64,000 bases of DNA from Lachnospiraceae bacterium (GCA_024405155.1 JAKSPC010000004.1:44367-108366), one strand, 5' to 3'; shown: positions 31,434 through 40,914, counted from the first letter of the stretch. Made by a program: numbers and translations. Notes: generated by a model not told the origin, from the sequence alone.

Positions 31434-32677
31434 TTTTCCGCCTTCTTCATGTCTTTCTTTCCTGCCAGATAATACCCGACGCCGGTGACAACGAATCCCG
31501 CGCCGTTAATAAGCATCGTCACTTCTCCGCCCAGCGTCTCCAGCATGGGAACGAGCGCCACGCCTGCCAGAGCCGCGCCTGCCATGTATAAAGCCATCCT
31601 CCAGGAGGAGAACCGCCCGATCATTTCGTAATCCACGATCTTTGTCACAACGACGGGACAGGCGAAATCAATAAAGGTCTTGAAGATCATGCCGACAGCG
31701 AAGAACATAAGGAACACTGCCGTATTCTTTCCCAGAAGGATGCATCCCATGCTGAGGAGCATGATGAGGGAGGAAAGCAGGATGAGTTCCGGATCTTTGT
31801 TCTTTCTGGAGATCTTTGCATAGACGAAACAGGTCACCATCGTGAGCACGTTGGTAATGATCACCAGCCAGCTGGCACTCTCGGCATTGAGAATGCTGTA
31901 GTAATAGCCGATGGTGGTAAGGATGGCAAAGGTGCCGGAAGAAAAACCGCGGATGAAATTGGGGATCAAAAGCTGCTTGAACGGCGGATAGGTAAAAATG
32001 CTCCGTGACGGCCTGTTTCCGCCGGACACATCTTCTCCGGTCTGTTCCGTATTCCTGTTTTCAAACTGACTGATGCCGGGCTGACCTTCGATGTCTTCGT
32101 AGGAAAGGCCCACCACCATGGAAAGGATCAGCATGACAAGGCCCACGGCCATGAATACCATGACCACCCTGAAAAAGTCATACCGGGAAATGCACCACGA
32201 AAACAGCGTTGACGTGGCAAGGCTCGCCGCGCCGGAAAAAACACCGGCCACCGAGACCACTTCGCCGTAGTTTCTGATATCGAAGATGCGGTACGGGAGC
32301 TTATACTCCAGAATTCCCATCACACCGAAGGTAACGTAGGCGATCACGCCGCTCCCCAGCATCAGCCCGTACTTAAGAGGCACGGGCATCTGCACGTAAA
32401 GCGCAATGAGGAACATGGCCACCATCGTGGGGATGAGTCCCACCTGCGAGACCACGTTCATCCGGATGAGGTTTCTGCTCCGTTCCACCAGCGGAGAGCA
32501 CAGAAGCATGGTGGCCGCCTGCACGATCTGGATGACAGCCGTATAGATGGACACCTGCTGCCCGGAGATGCCGCTTTCCAGCATAAAAGACTGTATTATT
32601 CCGCCTGTGATGAGCACATAGGCGAAATAATACAGTACATAGCGCAAATAGTATTTCCGAAGATTTCTTTTTTCCAT
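31430..32677 (-). CDS. MFS family transporter
   Basis: 415 aa with 12 predicted membrane helices and a central cytoplasmic loop of about 50 residues (SYEDIEGQPGISQFENRNTE). The general appearance is of the major facilitator superfamily, close to sugar-type permeases. As the only transporter in the operon it probably imports the operon's substrate or exports a product. The substrate is unknown. Confidence 0.85.
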   Translation of the reverse strand: MEKRNLRKYYLRYVLYYFAYVLITGGIIQSFMLESGISGQQVSIYTAVIQIVQAATMLLCSPLVERSRNLIRMNVVSQVGLIPTMVAMFLIALYVQMPVPLKYGLMLGSGVIAYVTFGVMGILEYKLPYRIFDIRNYGEVVSVAGVFSGAASLATSTLFSWCISRYDFFRVVMVFMAVGLVMLILSMVVGLSYEDIEGQPGISQFENRNTEQTGEDVSGGNRPSRSIFTYPPFKQLLIPNFIRGFSSGTFAILTTIGYYYSILNAESASWLVIITNVLTMVTCFVYAKISRKNKDPELILLSSLIMLLSMGCILLGKNTAVFLMFFAVGMIFKTFIDFACPVVVTKIVDYEMIGRFSSWRMALYMAGAALAGVALVPMLETLGGEVTMLINGAGFVVTGVGYYLAGKKDMKKAEK

Positions 32678-32739
32678 AACGTTTCCGGCCGGTCAGCGGA
32701 CCCGGACCGCAGGTCTCTTCCGCGTTTTACGGACGGTCA

Positions 32740-33681
32740 TCAGTCATGACCCGCGTTAAACCACTCCGAGGGTGTCAGCAGACGGAACTCCGTATCCCTG
32801 AAACTTCCGTGGATCTCTTCCATCTGGTCTCTGGTAAGAAGCTTTATCTTCTCAAAGGTCTCCGCGTTCTGAAACACCTGCTCCTTCTTTTCCGCACCCA
32901 GTACCAGGCTCGTCACCTCGGGAAGGGAAAGTACAAAAGAAAGGGCAAGACCTGCGGGATCCATCCCGAATTTATCGCACAGCGCGCGGAACTTCACGAG
33001 AGTCTCTTTTGCGAATGCCATCCGGGGATCCAGATCTTCCGGTCTCTGGAAAACAAGGCCCTGCAGGTACACGCTCCTTACGAAAACGATCATGCCGGAG
33101 TCTTTCAGCGCTTTCAGGCCGCCGTTATCGATCTGGCGCCAGTCAAAGATATTCAAGGGGATCTGGGTGGCATCGAAACCGGAATCCGCGATCTTTTTAT
33201 AATCGTGATGCGCATAGGCCGAAATGCCGGAATACAGGATGTCGCCGTTTTCCTTAAGTTCACGGAAGCAGATCTTCATGTTCTCCTCATCCTCAAGGTA
33301 TTCGTCGCAGGAATGGAGCATGAGAAGCGGGAGCTGTGAAAGCCCCAGACGCTTCTTGGATTCTTCCACGGATGCCTTGAGCGATGCTCTTAAGGTATCC
33401 AGGGAGGTATGATCCAGATGCTTTGCCTTGGTGCAGATGAAGGGGCGCTTTTCGGCGGGAACGGTCTTCAGCCACTCGCCGATAACCGCCTCGGAATCCC
33501 CGTAGCCTGCTGCCGTATCCAGCGTATTCACGCCGGTGGTCATGGCTGCGTCCAGAATACCGAAAGCCTGGTCCATGGAGGGCTTTCCGTCCTTGTTGTT
33601 GATGCCGTAATTCATTCCCAGCTGCACGGTGCCCAGGGAAAGCACGGAAATATCCAATCCTTTAATGTTTACTGTTCTCAT
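32740..33681 (-). CDS. aldo/keto reductase
   Basis: 313 aa, NADPH-dependent TIM barrel. The catalytic tetrad can be followed: the Asp/Tyr segment VNTLDTAAGYGDSE, the lysine in PFICTKAKH and the histidine in LPLLMLHSCDEY. The C-terminal nucleotide contact region is SLVLGAEKKEQV. It is cytoplasmic and sits between the SDR and MFS genes, supporting a redox conversion of a sugar or sugar acid. Confidence 0.9.
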   Translation of the reverse strand: MRTVNIKGLDISVLSLGTVQLGMNYGINNKDGKPSMDQAFGILDAAMTTGVNTLDTAAGYGDSEAVIGEWLKTVPAEKRPFICTKAKHLDHTSLDTLRASLKASVEESKKRLGLSQLPLLMLHSCDEYLEDEENMKICFRELKENGDILYSGISAYAHHDYKKIADSGFDATQIPLNIFDWRQIDNGGLKALKDSGMIVFVRSVYLQGLVFQRPEDLDPRMAFAKETLVKFRALCDKFGMDPAGLALSFVLSLPEVTSLVLGAEKKEQVFQNAETFEKIKLLTRDQMEEIHGSFRDTEFRLLTPSEWFNAGHD

Positions 33682-33700
33682 TGTTATTTACCCGTCATAT

Positions 33701-33726
33701 GCGGGCGCCCGAAAAAGAACGCCCGC
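33701..33726 (-). other. intercistronic hairpin between the SDR and aldo/keto reductase genes
   Basis: A perfect 7-bp GC stem (GCGGGCG 33701-33707, CGCCCGC 33720-33726) with a 12-nt loop and no T run. It is probably an mRNA-processing or stabilising element. Confidence 0.45.
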
Positions 33727-33744
33727 CTGATATTCTGCAGAAAT

Positions 33745-34533
33745 TTACCACGCGGTCCAGCCGCCGTCTACCACGATGTTGGTGCCTGTCATGAAGCTGG
33801 AGGCGTCCGTTGCCAGAAGGAGCACGGCGCCTGCCATCTCGTAGCTCTGGCCGAAACGTCCCAACATGGTCTTGTTCGCCAGTTCCTGATTGAATCTGGC
33901 ATCGTCCTGGTTCTTCGGATTCGGGAAGGGACCGGGGGTCACGGCGTTCACGCGGATGCCGTACTCGGAAAGCGCGCATGCCGCATAGCGGGTGATCTGT
34001 GCCACGGCTGCTTTTCCTGCGCCGTAGTTGGGAGGCTGCTTCTGTGGGTTGTCGCCGTAGATGCGGAGATCCGGAGATACAAGGCCGTACATGGAGCAGT
34101 AGTTGATGATGGAACCGCCCTTTTCCTTCATGAAGGGAACGACCTCACGCATGCCGCGGAACACGGTACCGAGACTTCCGTCCACACCTTTGTTGAAGGT
34201 CTCGTCATCCATGAACTCCAGCTGGCTTCCCTTGCCGTAGCCGGCGCCGTAGCAGGCGCAGTTTACCAGCACATCGATACGGCCGTATTTATCGGCAACG
34301 GCTTTGAAGCACTCTTTGATGGAATCTGTGGAGGAAACATCACACTTCACGAACATGTCGTAGGCTTTGTCTTCCGTCTTTTCCCAGCGGTCTTCCGCTT
34401 CTCTTAAGTCAGCGCACACCACGGTACCGCCGAAGTCTTTTAAGATCTTTACGTTTTCCGAGCCAAGGTAACCGGTGCCGCCGGTGACGACGCAGATCTT
34501 GCCGGAAAGGTCAAACAGTTTTTTGTAATCCAT
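33745..34533 (-). CDS. short-chain dehydrogenase/reductase (SDR)
   Basis: 262 aa. The cofactor motif is VTGGTGYLGSENV (TGxxxGxG-type); VNCACYG stands for the NNAG block; the catalytic Tyr/Lys are in YGAGKAAVAQ, with the serine in NYCSMYG. The C-terminus FMTGTNIVVDGGWTAW is typical of classical SDRs such as gluconate or ketosugar dehydrogenases. It lies 10 bp after the YhcH-family gene. Confidence 0.92.
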   Translation of the reverse strand: MDYKKLFDLSGKICVVTGGTGYLGSENVKILKDFGGTVVCADLREAEDRWEKTEDKAYDMFVKCDVSSTDSIKECFKAVADKYGRIDVLVNCACYGAGYGKGSQLEFMDDETFNKGVDGSLGTVFRGMREVVPFMKEKGGSIINYCSMYGLVSPDLRIYGDNPQKQPPNYGAGKAAVAQITRYAACALSEYGIRVNAVTPGPFPNPKNQDDARFNQELANKTMLGRFGQSYEMAGAVLLLATDASSFMTGTNIVVDGGWTAW

Positions 34534-34543
34534 GGTTTCCTCC

Positions 34544-35005
34544 TTACAGAATCACTTTTGCTATCAGTTTTTTTACATGGACGGATGTATCGCCAGCCTG
34601 GATGGAGGGCGCATGGGCGTCTTCCGGGAACAGGATGCACACATCGCCGGGGAGCATGTGGATCTTCATGGTCTCGGGCTCCAGCTTCGCCAGGCTGCAC
34701 TCGTCCTTTTCGCTGTATTCCATAGTGACATGCCTGCAGTTTTTCAAAGGGGTGTAGCCGATGAACTCCTCGCCTTCCAGGAGGTACATTACGTCGATGT
34801 ACTTTCTGTGGGCTTCGAAGATGCAGTTTTCAGCCGGTTTGGTGTCGTATTCGATGGCATTTATGTACACGTTGTCACCGTCCACCTCGTGGCGTCCTTT
34901 TACGAACTCTTCCTCTTTCACAGAAGCGATCGCCGCGAACGCTTCCCTGAAAAACGGGTTGAGCCCCTCGTAGCGTTTCATTTCTTCAAATGTGGTATGT
35001 ATCAT
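34544..35005 (-). CDS. YhcH/YjgK/YiaL family protein (DUF386)
   Basis: 153 aa, a cupin-like fold. HEVDGDNVYINAIEYDTKP, AHRKYIDVMYLLEGEEFIGY and VCILFPEDAHAPSIQAG are the family landmarks, with the metal-ligand histidines and glutamate. Members occur with sialic acid (YhcH) and other sugar-acid catabolic genes and may act as sugar anomerases or isomerases. It supports a sugar-acid or amino-sugar substrate for this operon. Confidence 0.88.
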   Translation of the reverse strand: MIHTTFEEMKRYEGLNPFFREAFAAIASVKEEEFVKGRHEVDGDNVYINAIEYDTKPAENCIFEAHRKYIDVMYLLEGEEFIGYTPLKNCRHVTMEYSEKDECSLAKLEPETMKIHMLPGDVCILFPEDAHAPSIQAGDTSVHVKKLIAKVIL

Positions 35006-35097
35006 GATTCCCTGCCTCCTGAGCGTATTGGGTTATTCTCTACTATAGTCTTTCCCGTACCAAAAAGCTATCCTTTTTTACGACGATCGTCGGATTC

Positions 35098-36414
35098 CTA
35101 TTTCAGAAGCCGTTTGAATCCCGTCTGGCACACCTGTCCTCCTGTGGCTTCCAGGAGTGCTTCTTTTCCGCCTTTTTTATCAATTGCCGCGATCTGCGCG
35201 AATACACTGTCAATGGCTTCTCTGTAAAGAGTAAGGATCTCATCCGTATGGGCAAGGGTCGGGTAGATCGCCGTATTCCCCAGAAATCCCTCTTTTTTCA
35301 TCAGCATGGTGTAAAGCGTCTTCTGTTCCAGTTTATTTTCATCAAAGTCAAAATGTGCAAGACACGGAAGTCCGGAGCAGTGGATCTTAATTCCGTGGCG
35401 CTCTGCCGCATCGAGCCAGTCTTTCTGCACCGTCTCTCCCACATGACAGGCCGCTTCCCAGGCTTTCGTCTTTTCGATCTTATCGATGGTGGCAAGGGCC
35501 GCTGCCGGTCCCACGCTTTCCGTCCAGTAGGTGGAGGAAATGAAGGACTCGTGAGCGCCGTCCATGGCCTCTCTCGTGCCGATGACGGCCGCGATGGGGT
35601 GTCCGTTTCCCATGGCCTTCGCAAAGGTGGCGATATCCGGTGTGATGCCTAAAAGTTTGTGGCTTCCGCCAAAAGTGAGCCGCCAGCCGATGGTGATCTC
35701 ATCAAAGATCAGCAGGCCGCCGTGGGCATGCACGGATCCTTTTACGTGGCGAAGGAACGCGCCGTCTGTCATTTCGTGCCGTATGGGCTCCATGATGACT
35801 GCGGCGATCCTGTCGCCGTATTCGGCCATCATAGAATCAAATTCTTCATAGTTTTCGTAATTGAAAGCCAGCGTGGATCCCTTCAGAGAACGGGGCACGC
35901 CTTTCGGTTCCAGACCGGGCAGGAGCTGTCCGTCCAGGCCGTGGGCGTCGGCAAGGTTTACTGCCAGGTACCAGTCTGTCCAGCCGTGATAACCGCAGAT
36001 GGCAATGATATCGCGCCCCGTGGTGGCACGTGCGGTACGGACGGCAATGGCGCAGCACTCGCCGCCGGTGCGGGCATATCTCACGCATTCCGCCCAGGGA
36101 TGGATCTCGCATAGACGGTCCGCCAGCCACACCTCCTCCGGAGGATTTAACGAGCTCATGGAACCGTTCTCTACCCGTTCGATAACGGCTTTCGATACAT
36201 CGGGATCGGCGTAGCCCAGAAGGCAGGCGCCGATGCCGTTGGTTGTCATATCATAGTAATGGTTTCCGTCCAGATCCCATACTTCACATCCTTTTGCTTT
36301 TGAGAAATACGCCGGCCAGTCCGGAGAATACTGCTCGGGCCGCTTGGAAAGAAGCTGCACGCCGCCGGGGATCCGCGTTTTCGCGTGTACATAAAGGTCC
36401 TGTGTTTTTGACAT
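35098..36414 (-). CDS. class III aminotransferase (glutamate-1-semialdehyde aminomutase-like)
   Basis: 438 aa, PLP-dependent. It shows DEITIGWRLTFGG for the cofactor aspartate region and FAKAMGNGHPIAAVIGTRE, where the lysine should form the Schiff base with PLP. The N-terminus resembles GSA aminomutases, and relatives in sugar clusters act on amino sugars rather than in haem synthesis. No haem genes are near, so an aminotransferase step in the operon's pathway is more likely. A GGAGG site precedes the ATG. Confidence 0.85.
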   Translation of the reverse strand: MSKTQDLYVHAKTRIPGGVQLLSKRPEQYSPDWPAYFSKAKGCEVWDLDGNHYYDMTTNGIGACLLGYADPDVSKAVIERVENGSMSSLNPPEEVWLADRLCEIHPWAECVRYARTGGECCAIAVRTARATTGRDIIAICGYHGWTDWYLAVNLADAHGLDGQLLPGLEPKGVPRSLKGSTLAFNYENYEEFDSMMAEYGDRIAAVIMEPIRHEMTDGAFLRHVKGSVHAHGGLLIFDEITIGWRLTFGGSHKLLGITPDIATFAKAMGNGHPIAAVIGTREAMDGAHESFISSTYWTESVGPAAALATIDKIEKTKAWEAACHVGETVQKDWLDAAERHGIKIHCSGLPCLAHFDFDENKLEQKTLYTMLMKKEGFLGNTAIYPTLAHTDEILTLYREAIDSVFAQIAAIDKKGGKEALLEATGGQVCQTGFKRLLK

Positions 36415-36452
36415 AGATGCGTCCTCCTTTTGTCAGATCGGCATGCCGGGGG

Positions 36453-38045
36453 TTAAAAGCGCCCGAGCTTTTTGGCGGCTTCGATGAAATACAGCACGTT
36501 CTCCTGCGGAATGCCCTCGTGGAAGGAGTGATCGGTGGCGATGATGAGTCCCCCATCCTTTCCGGCTGTTTCCACCACGGCGCGGATGGCGTCGTCGATC
36601 TTCGTCTGATCCGGCTGGCACATGATACCGGTGGCATCCACGTTCCCCACGATGGTGACCCGGTCACCGATGCGCTTTACGGCGGAAGCCAGATCCATGC
36701 CTGCTTTTACCTGCAGGTTGGTAAGGGCGTCGATCCCCATATCGGCCAGGTCTTCCAGGATGGCATCGATGTTGCCGCAGGAATGGAACAGCACTCTGCC
36801 GCCGGCATCGTGCCATGCCTTGATCTGCTTTTTCATCGAAGGGAAGAAAAACTCGCGGAGCTTATCCGGCGCAATGAGAGTGCTGCCGTTCATACCCATG
36901 TCGTTTGCCACATAAAGAGCGTCGCAGCCCGCTTCGATCAGCTTAAGCCCCACCTCCGTCCAGTAATCGTCTGCCGCCTCGATGATCTCCTTTAAAAGGT
37001 CCGGATCGTCATACATGGCGATGGAAAGGTTCTCAAAGCCAAGAGCGATAAACAGAAAGCTGAAGGCACTTCTCACACCGCCCATGACAGCGATACGGCC
37101 CGCGGCTTCTTTCACGGCGTCTTTTACCTCTTTCACGTCGGCATCCGTCACTTTGATGCTTCTGATCTTCTCCAGGAATTCCTCGTCCGGTTCTATCTCA
37201 CTGTGCGCCATTCCCAGCGGCCAGGAAGTATCGGTAACGATGGATCGGATCCCGAAACGGTCCGCAAAAGAATTGGGACTATCCCATTCAGCCTTCGGCG
37301 GGATGAGACAGGTATAAGGAGCGCAGTGCACCATCACGGCGTCCATGCCGATCTTTTCGGCCAGGCGGACTGCCGCGGGGCCTTTGGCTTCGTAATTGTC
37401 CTCACCCAGAAGGTCCGTGTACATGTCGGGCTTGTTTACCACGTCAAAGACGGGGAGCCTGTCCGCTTTCTTGTGTTCGAAGGCGCAGATGGTGCGCTCT
37501 CTGCCGGTGTATTCTGCCATGCTCTTTCCTTCCTCTTTCTCTTTCTTCACGACGGCCTCCCCGCTGCCTGCCGCCTTCCCTTTTTCCGGTTTCTGCGCCA
37601 GATAGACCATGTCCACCAGCTGAACGCCCGCTTCAAAGATAGGGTGGTCGTAGTTGTCTGTAAAGAAGTTTTTCAGCCTGTGGTGTTCTGTAAAGCCGCA
37701 CTTTTTGTAGAACGGCACGGTGAGCGGACTGTCACCGGTGCCCACCAGCATGAGGTCGCAGTCATCGGCATAAAGGTCCATTACATAATCAATCAGTTTT
37801 CTGCCGAAACCTTTGCCGTGGACTTCGGAATCTGTCGCGATGTTTTTGATCTCGAAGGTGCGCCCTTCGTCCGTTTTTCCCAGGTCTGCCACGACTGCTT
37901 CCCCCATAGGCACTCCCTCATCGGAAAACAGGACGAACATCCGGCTTTTTTCCAGGTAGCGGTCGATCATGTCTTCCTGCTCATCTGCCAGCAGAAGGAG
38001 ATCCAGATACTTTTTTTTATCTTCTTTTACTTCGGTGATCTTCAT
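36453..38045 (-). CDS. fusion of GNAT acetyltransferase and uroporphyrinogen decarboxylase-like (MtaA/CmuA-type) domains
   Basis: 530 aa. Residues 1-155 are a GNAT domain (IATDSEVHGKGFGRKLIDY for acetyl-CoA binding, YKKCGFTEHHRLKNF). A Lys/Glu-rich linker follows (about 156-175). From about residue 176, TGRERTICAFEHKKADRLPVF opens a complete UroD/methyltransferase domain with FHSCGNIDAIL and the final IIATDHSFHEGIP. The linker codons hold a purine-rich AAGGA about 7 bases before an internal ATG (37518-37520), so a UroD-only protein may also be made. UroD-like proteins of sugar clusters are poorly understood; some transfer methyl groups to corrinoid proteins. This is the first gene of the second catabolic operon. 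Confidence 0.82.
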   Translation of the reverse strand: MKITEVKEDKKKYLDLLLLADEQEDMIDRYLEKSRMFVLFSDEGVPMGEAVVADLGKTDEGRTFEIKNIATDSEVHGKGFGRKLIDYVMDLYADDCDLMLVGTGDSPLTVPFYKKCGFTEHHRLKNFFTDNYDHPIFEAGVQLVDMVYLAQKPEKGKAAGSGEAVVKKEKEEGKSMAEYTGRERTICAFEHKKADRLPVFDVVNKPDMYTDLLGEDNYEAKGPAAVRLAEKIGMDAVMVHCAPYTCLIPPKAEWDSPNSFADRFGIRSIVTDTSWPLGMAHSEIEPDEEFLEKIRSIKVTDADVKEVKDAVKEAAGRIAVMGGVRSAFSFLFIALGFENLSIAMYDDPDLLKEIIEAADDYWTEVGLKLIEAGCDALYVANDMGMNGSTLIAPDKLREFFFPSMKKQIKAWHDAGGRVLFHSCGNIDAILEDLADMGIDALTNLQVKAGMDLASAVKRIGDRVTIVGNVDATGIMCQPDQTKIDDAIRAVVETAGKDGGLIIATDHSFHEGIPQENVLYFIEAAKKLGRF

Positions 38046-38287
38046 AAGCGGGTCCCTTTCCGTATCCGCTGTTCTTTTCTGCGCAATACCCAGCGGATCT
38101 TATTCTAATTCAGTGTATCACAGAACCTGTCGCCGTGTCATTTATTAATTAGCTTTTTCAGCAAAAACCGACATATGCCGTGGTGCATTTTCGGGCAAAA
38201 AAAGAAGCGCTCTTTCGAACGCTCCCTTTTCCAAGAATAGAATATGTATAGCGACTCAATTATGAAGCATAAAAACATAACTAATGG
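38046..38287. other. divergent intergenic region with an orphan terminator-like hairpin
   Basis: Between the divergent UroD-fusion and MBOAT genes. At 38207-38235 lies GAAGCGCTCTTTCGAACGCT followed by CCCTTTTCC, a hairpin with no gene ending at it on either strand. Nearly the same sequence (24 of 29 bases by eye) terminates the MBOAT operon at 40914-40942. A possible minus-strand promoter (ATGACA, 18 bp, TACACT near 38114-38143) may serve the UroD fusion. Nothing else is recognised. Confidence 0.55.
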
Positions 38288-38316
38288 TTGACTACATAAA
38301 AAAGTAGAAGTTAAAT
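38288..38316 (+). promoter_or_regulatory. promoter of the MBOAT/SGNH operon
   Basis: TTGACT (38288-38293), 17-bp spacer, TTAAAT (38311-38316). The leader is about 37 nt with GGGAG before ATG 38360. Confidence 0.7.
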
Positions 38317-38359
38317 GAAATAGATAGGATTTACCATCACGTGATTATGGGAGTCGGGT

Positions 38360-39796
38360 ATGCTGTTCAATTCACTTTCCTTTGCTATTTTTCTTCCAAT
38401 CGTATTTTCCATCTACTGGCTTTTGCCACATAAATACAGATGGATACTGATACTTGCGTCCAGTTATTATTTCTATATGAGCTGGAACGCCAAATACATC
38501 GTCCTCATTCTTTTTACAACATGTGTATCCTACGGGGCAGCCAGACTTCTTGAAAACGAGAAAAACCTGAAAAAAAAGAAGATGATTCTGGGTATTTCAG
38601 CTTTTCTGTGCCTTCTTGTCCTTTTCTTTTTCAAGTATTTCAATTTTGTCAGTGAATCCTTTACCGCGTTTCTGGAAATTTTCACAATCCAATTAAATCC
38701 AATCACTCTCAAGCTGTTTCTGCCTGTTGGAATCTCCTTTTATACTTTCCAGACATTGAGCTATGTGATTGATGTATACAGGGGAAAAATCCCGGCGGAA
38801 AAGCACTTTGGATACTATGCGGCATTTGTTTCTTTTTTCCCTCAGCTGGTAGCCGGCCCTATTGAAAGAGCTGCTGATCTCATGCCGCAGATCAAGGAAG
38901 AACATACATTTGATTACGATAACGCAGCATATGGTTTAAAGCTGATGGCCTGGGGGCTTTTCAAAAAAATGGTCATCGCCGACACCCTGTCAAAATATGT
39001 CAGTGCTGTGTATGATGCCCCCCAGAAAATGGCTGGATTTTCACTCATTCTTGCTACTTTCTTCTTCTCGTTTCAGATCTACTGCGACTTCTCCGGATAT
39101 TCGGATATTGCAGCCGGAACGTCAAGGCTTCTGGGCATTCACCTATCGACGAATTTCAAAAGTCCCTATTTCTCACAGTCAATCAAGGAATTCTGGAGCC
39201 GCTGGCACATTTCACTGTCCACCTGGTTTCGGGATTACGTTTATATTCCTCTGGGAGGAAACCGCACCGGAAAGGTTCGTCATGCATTGAATCTTTTGAT
39301 AACCTTTCTGGCAAGCGGACTGTGGCATGGAGCCAACTGGACATTCGTAGTCTGGGGAGGAATTCATGGTGCGGCGCAGGTAGTCGAAAATATTATCCTT
39401 CCAGAAAACAGGATGAAGAGCCGTGGTATTGCGGCATTCTTCCGAACTCTCTTTGTATTCCTTTTCATTTCCTTTGCATGGGTATTCTTTGTATCTAACT
39501 CCATACCGGATGCCCTGTATGTAATAAAACACGCCTTTGACGGAATCTCAGCCCCAGGCTCTTATATTTATAACGGTTACGCCGGAATCGGAATGAGCCT
39601 TTCCTCTATCATTAAGGAAAATGTATTTCTTGTCTTGCTTCTGGTGTATGACTGGATGTCTCTGAAATCAGATGTCATTGCCGACTGCGGAAAACTGAAA
39701 ACTCCAATCCGCTGGGCAATATATGTATTATTGTCGGTTACAATCCTATTTTTGTCACAGAAAGGAGCTGCTGAATTTATCTATTTTCAGTTCTAA
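38360..39796 (+). CDS. MBOAT family O-acyltransferase (AlgI/DltB-like)
   Basis: 478 aa, about 11 membrane helices. Family landmarks are the N-terminal LFNSLSFAIFLPIVFSIYWL, SFYTFQTLSYVIDVYRG, FPQLVAGPIERA, the SRWHISLSTWFRDYVYIPLG segment with its conserved histidine, and LWHGANWTFVVWGGIHG with the catalytic histidine. It would pass acetyl groups from cytoplasmic acetyl-CoA across the membrane to an extracytoplasmic acetyltransferase, here the next gene. Its composition is more A+T-rich than the rest of the window, suggesting acquisition. The polymer that is acetylated is not encoded nearby. Confidence 0.93.
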   Translation: MLFNSLSFAIFLPIVFSIYWLLPHKYRWILILASSYYFYMSWNAKYIVLILFTTCVSYGAARLLENEKNLKKKKMILGISAFLCLLVLFFFKYFNFVSESFTAFLEIFTIQLNPITLKLFLPVGISFYTFQTLSYVIDVYRGKIPAEKHFGYYAAFVSFFPQLVAGPIERAADLMPQIKEEHTFDYDNAAYGLKLMAWGLFKKMVIADTLSKYVSAVYDAPQKMAGFSLILATFFFSFQIYCDFSGYSDIAAGTSRLLGIHLSTNFKSPYFSQSIKEFWSRWHISLSTWFRDYVYIPLGGNRTGKVRHALNLLITFLASGLWHGANWTFVVWGGIHGAAQVVENIILPENRMKSRGIAAFFRTLFVFLFISFAWVFFVSNSIPDALYVIKHAFDGISAPGSYIYNGYAGIGMSLSSIIKENVFLVLLLVYDWMSLKSDVIADCGKLKTPIRWAIYVLLSVTILFLSQKGAAEFIYFQF

Positions 39797-39807
39797 ACAA
39801 AAACACT

Positions 39808-40767
39808 ATGAAGAAGTTCATAATAAAAATTACAATTCTGTTTCTTATCCTTTCTGCAGTGACAATCCCCGTCAACGCAATGTATGTGAAAAAACTTGGG
39901 ACGGATCCTGACAATACAGATAAATTCCATTCTGTTCCGGAAGAAATCCAACTCTGCAATTTCGGGTCCAGCCACGGGCTGTGCGGATTTAATTATGCAG
40001 ATTCGTCGGAAAAATATACCTGTTTTAATTTTGCTCTCCTCTCCCAGTATCTTTCTTATGATTACAGAATCTTCGAAAATTACAAAGACCATATCCGTGA
40101 GGGTGCAATTGTATTTATCCCGATATCTTATTTTTCCCTTCTGGGCACAGACGAGGTATATGTCGGTGACTTTAAATCCAAGAATAAAAGATATTACTCA
40201 TTTTTACCGGCTTCACAGATCAAGGAATATGATGCGGAAACCGCAGTTTTTACAAAGTTTCTTCCGATCATGGCGGTTGACAGCGAAACGGTCATAAAAG
40301 CTCTGCAAGGAAAGATAACGCAGGATTACAATGAAGCAGAATGGAAAAGGAAAGCAACCGACATGGATGTGGCAGAAAATGCCAAAGCCGCCTATATGCG
40401 TCATGTCGGATATCAATATCTCGAAGGGGGCCATCTGACGGTAAATCAAAATGAAATCACATCCCTATATGATCTGATCGACGGATGTCAGACGATCGGT
40501 GCTGTTCCTATTCTGATAACGGTACCATATACACGTGACTATACCGATGAGGTGAAAAAAGCGGGTGGCTTTTATGAATGGTTTTATTCATTTATGAATC
40601 AGGTTTCTGAAGATACAGGTGCTGAATTTTATGATTACGCTTTTGATGAGCGCTTTGCAGATAAATATGAGTGGTTCATGAATGCGGACCATCTGAATGA
40701 ATATGGCGCCAATCATTTCACAAATATCCTCATGGAAGAAGTTGCTGGTAAATATTTAGACATGTAA
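39808..40767 (+). CDS. SGNH-hydrolase-like extracytoplasmic acetyltransferase partner of the MBOAT protein
   Basis: 319 aa. An N-terminal membrane anchor or signal (residues 1-24) precedes a domain with block I CNFGSSHGLCGF carrying the presumed nucleophile serine, and NADHLNEYGANHFTN near the C-terminus carrying the Asp-x-x/His dyad region (DHLN) of SGNH enzymes. It would receive acetyl from the MBOAT protein and transfer it to a surface polysaccharide, as proposed for AlgX/PatB/DltD-type proteins. It starts 11 bp after the MBOAT stop and is followed by a terminator. A+T-rich like its partner. Confidence 0.78.
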   Translation: MKKFIIKITILFLILSAVTIPVNAMYVKKLGTDPDNTDKFHSVPEEIQLCNFGSSHGLCGFNYADSSEKYTCFNFALLSQYLSYDYRIFENYKDHIREGAIVFIPISYFSLLGTDEVYVGDFKSKNKRYYSFLPASQIKEYDAETAVFTKFLPIMAVDSETVIKALQGKITQDYNEAEWKRKATDMDVAENAKAAYMRHVGYQYLEGGHLTVNQNEITSLYDLIDGCQTIGAVPILITVPYTRDYTDEVKKAGGFYEWFYSFMNQVSEDTGAEFYDYAFDERFADKYEWFMNADHLNEYGANHFTNILMEEVAGKYLDM

Positions 40768-40914
40768 AAGCTTTAACCATTGCACTATTTTGCACGGTTC
40801 TGCATTCTGATGCGGTTTCTAACGGTTTTTTATTTGTGTGGGAAAGTGTTTAGAACAGATGCCGGAAGGTCTTCAGAAAATCCTTATTTTTAGCCATTTT
40901 CAGGCATAATAAGA

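Noticed and set aside
38207-38235. Terminator of a small gene on either strand
   Set aside because: No upstream gene or promoter pointing into it could be found, so it is recorded only as an orphan hairpin and possible repeat.
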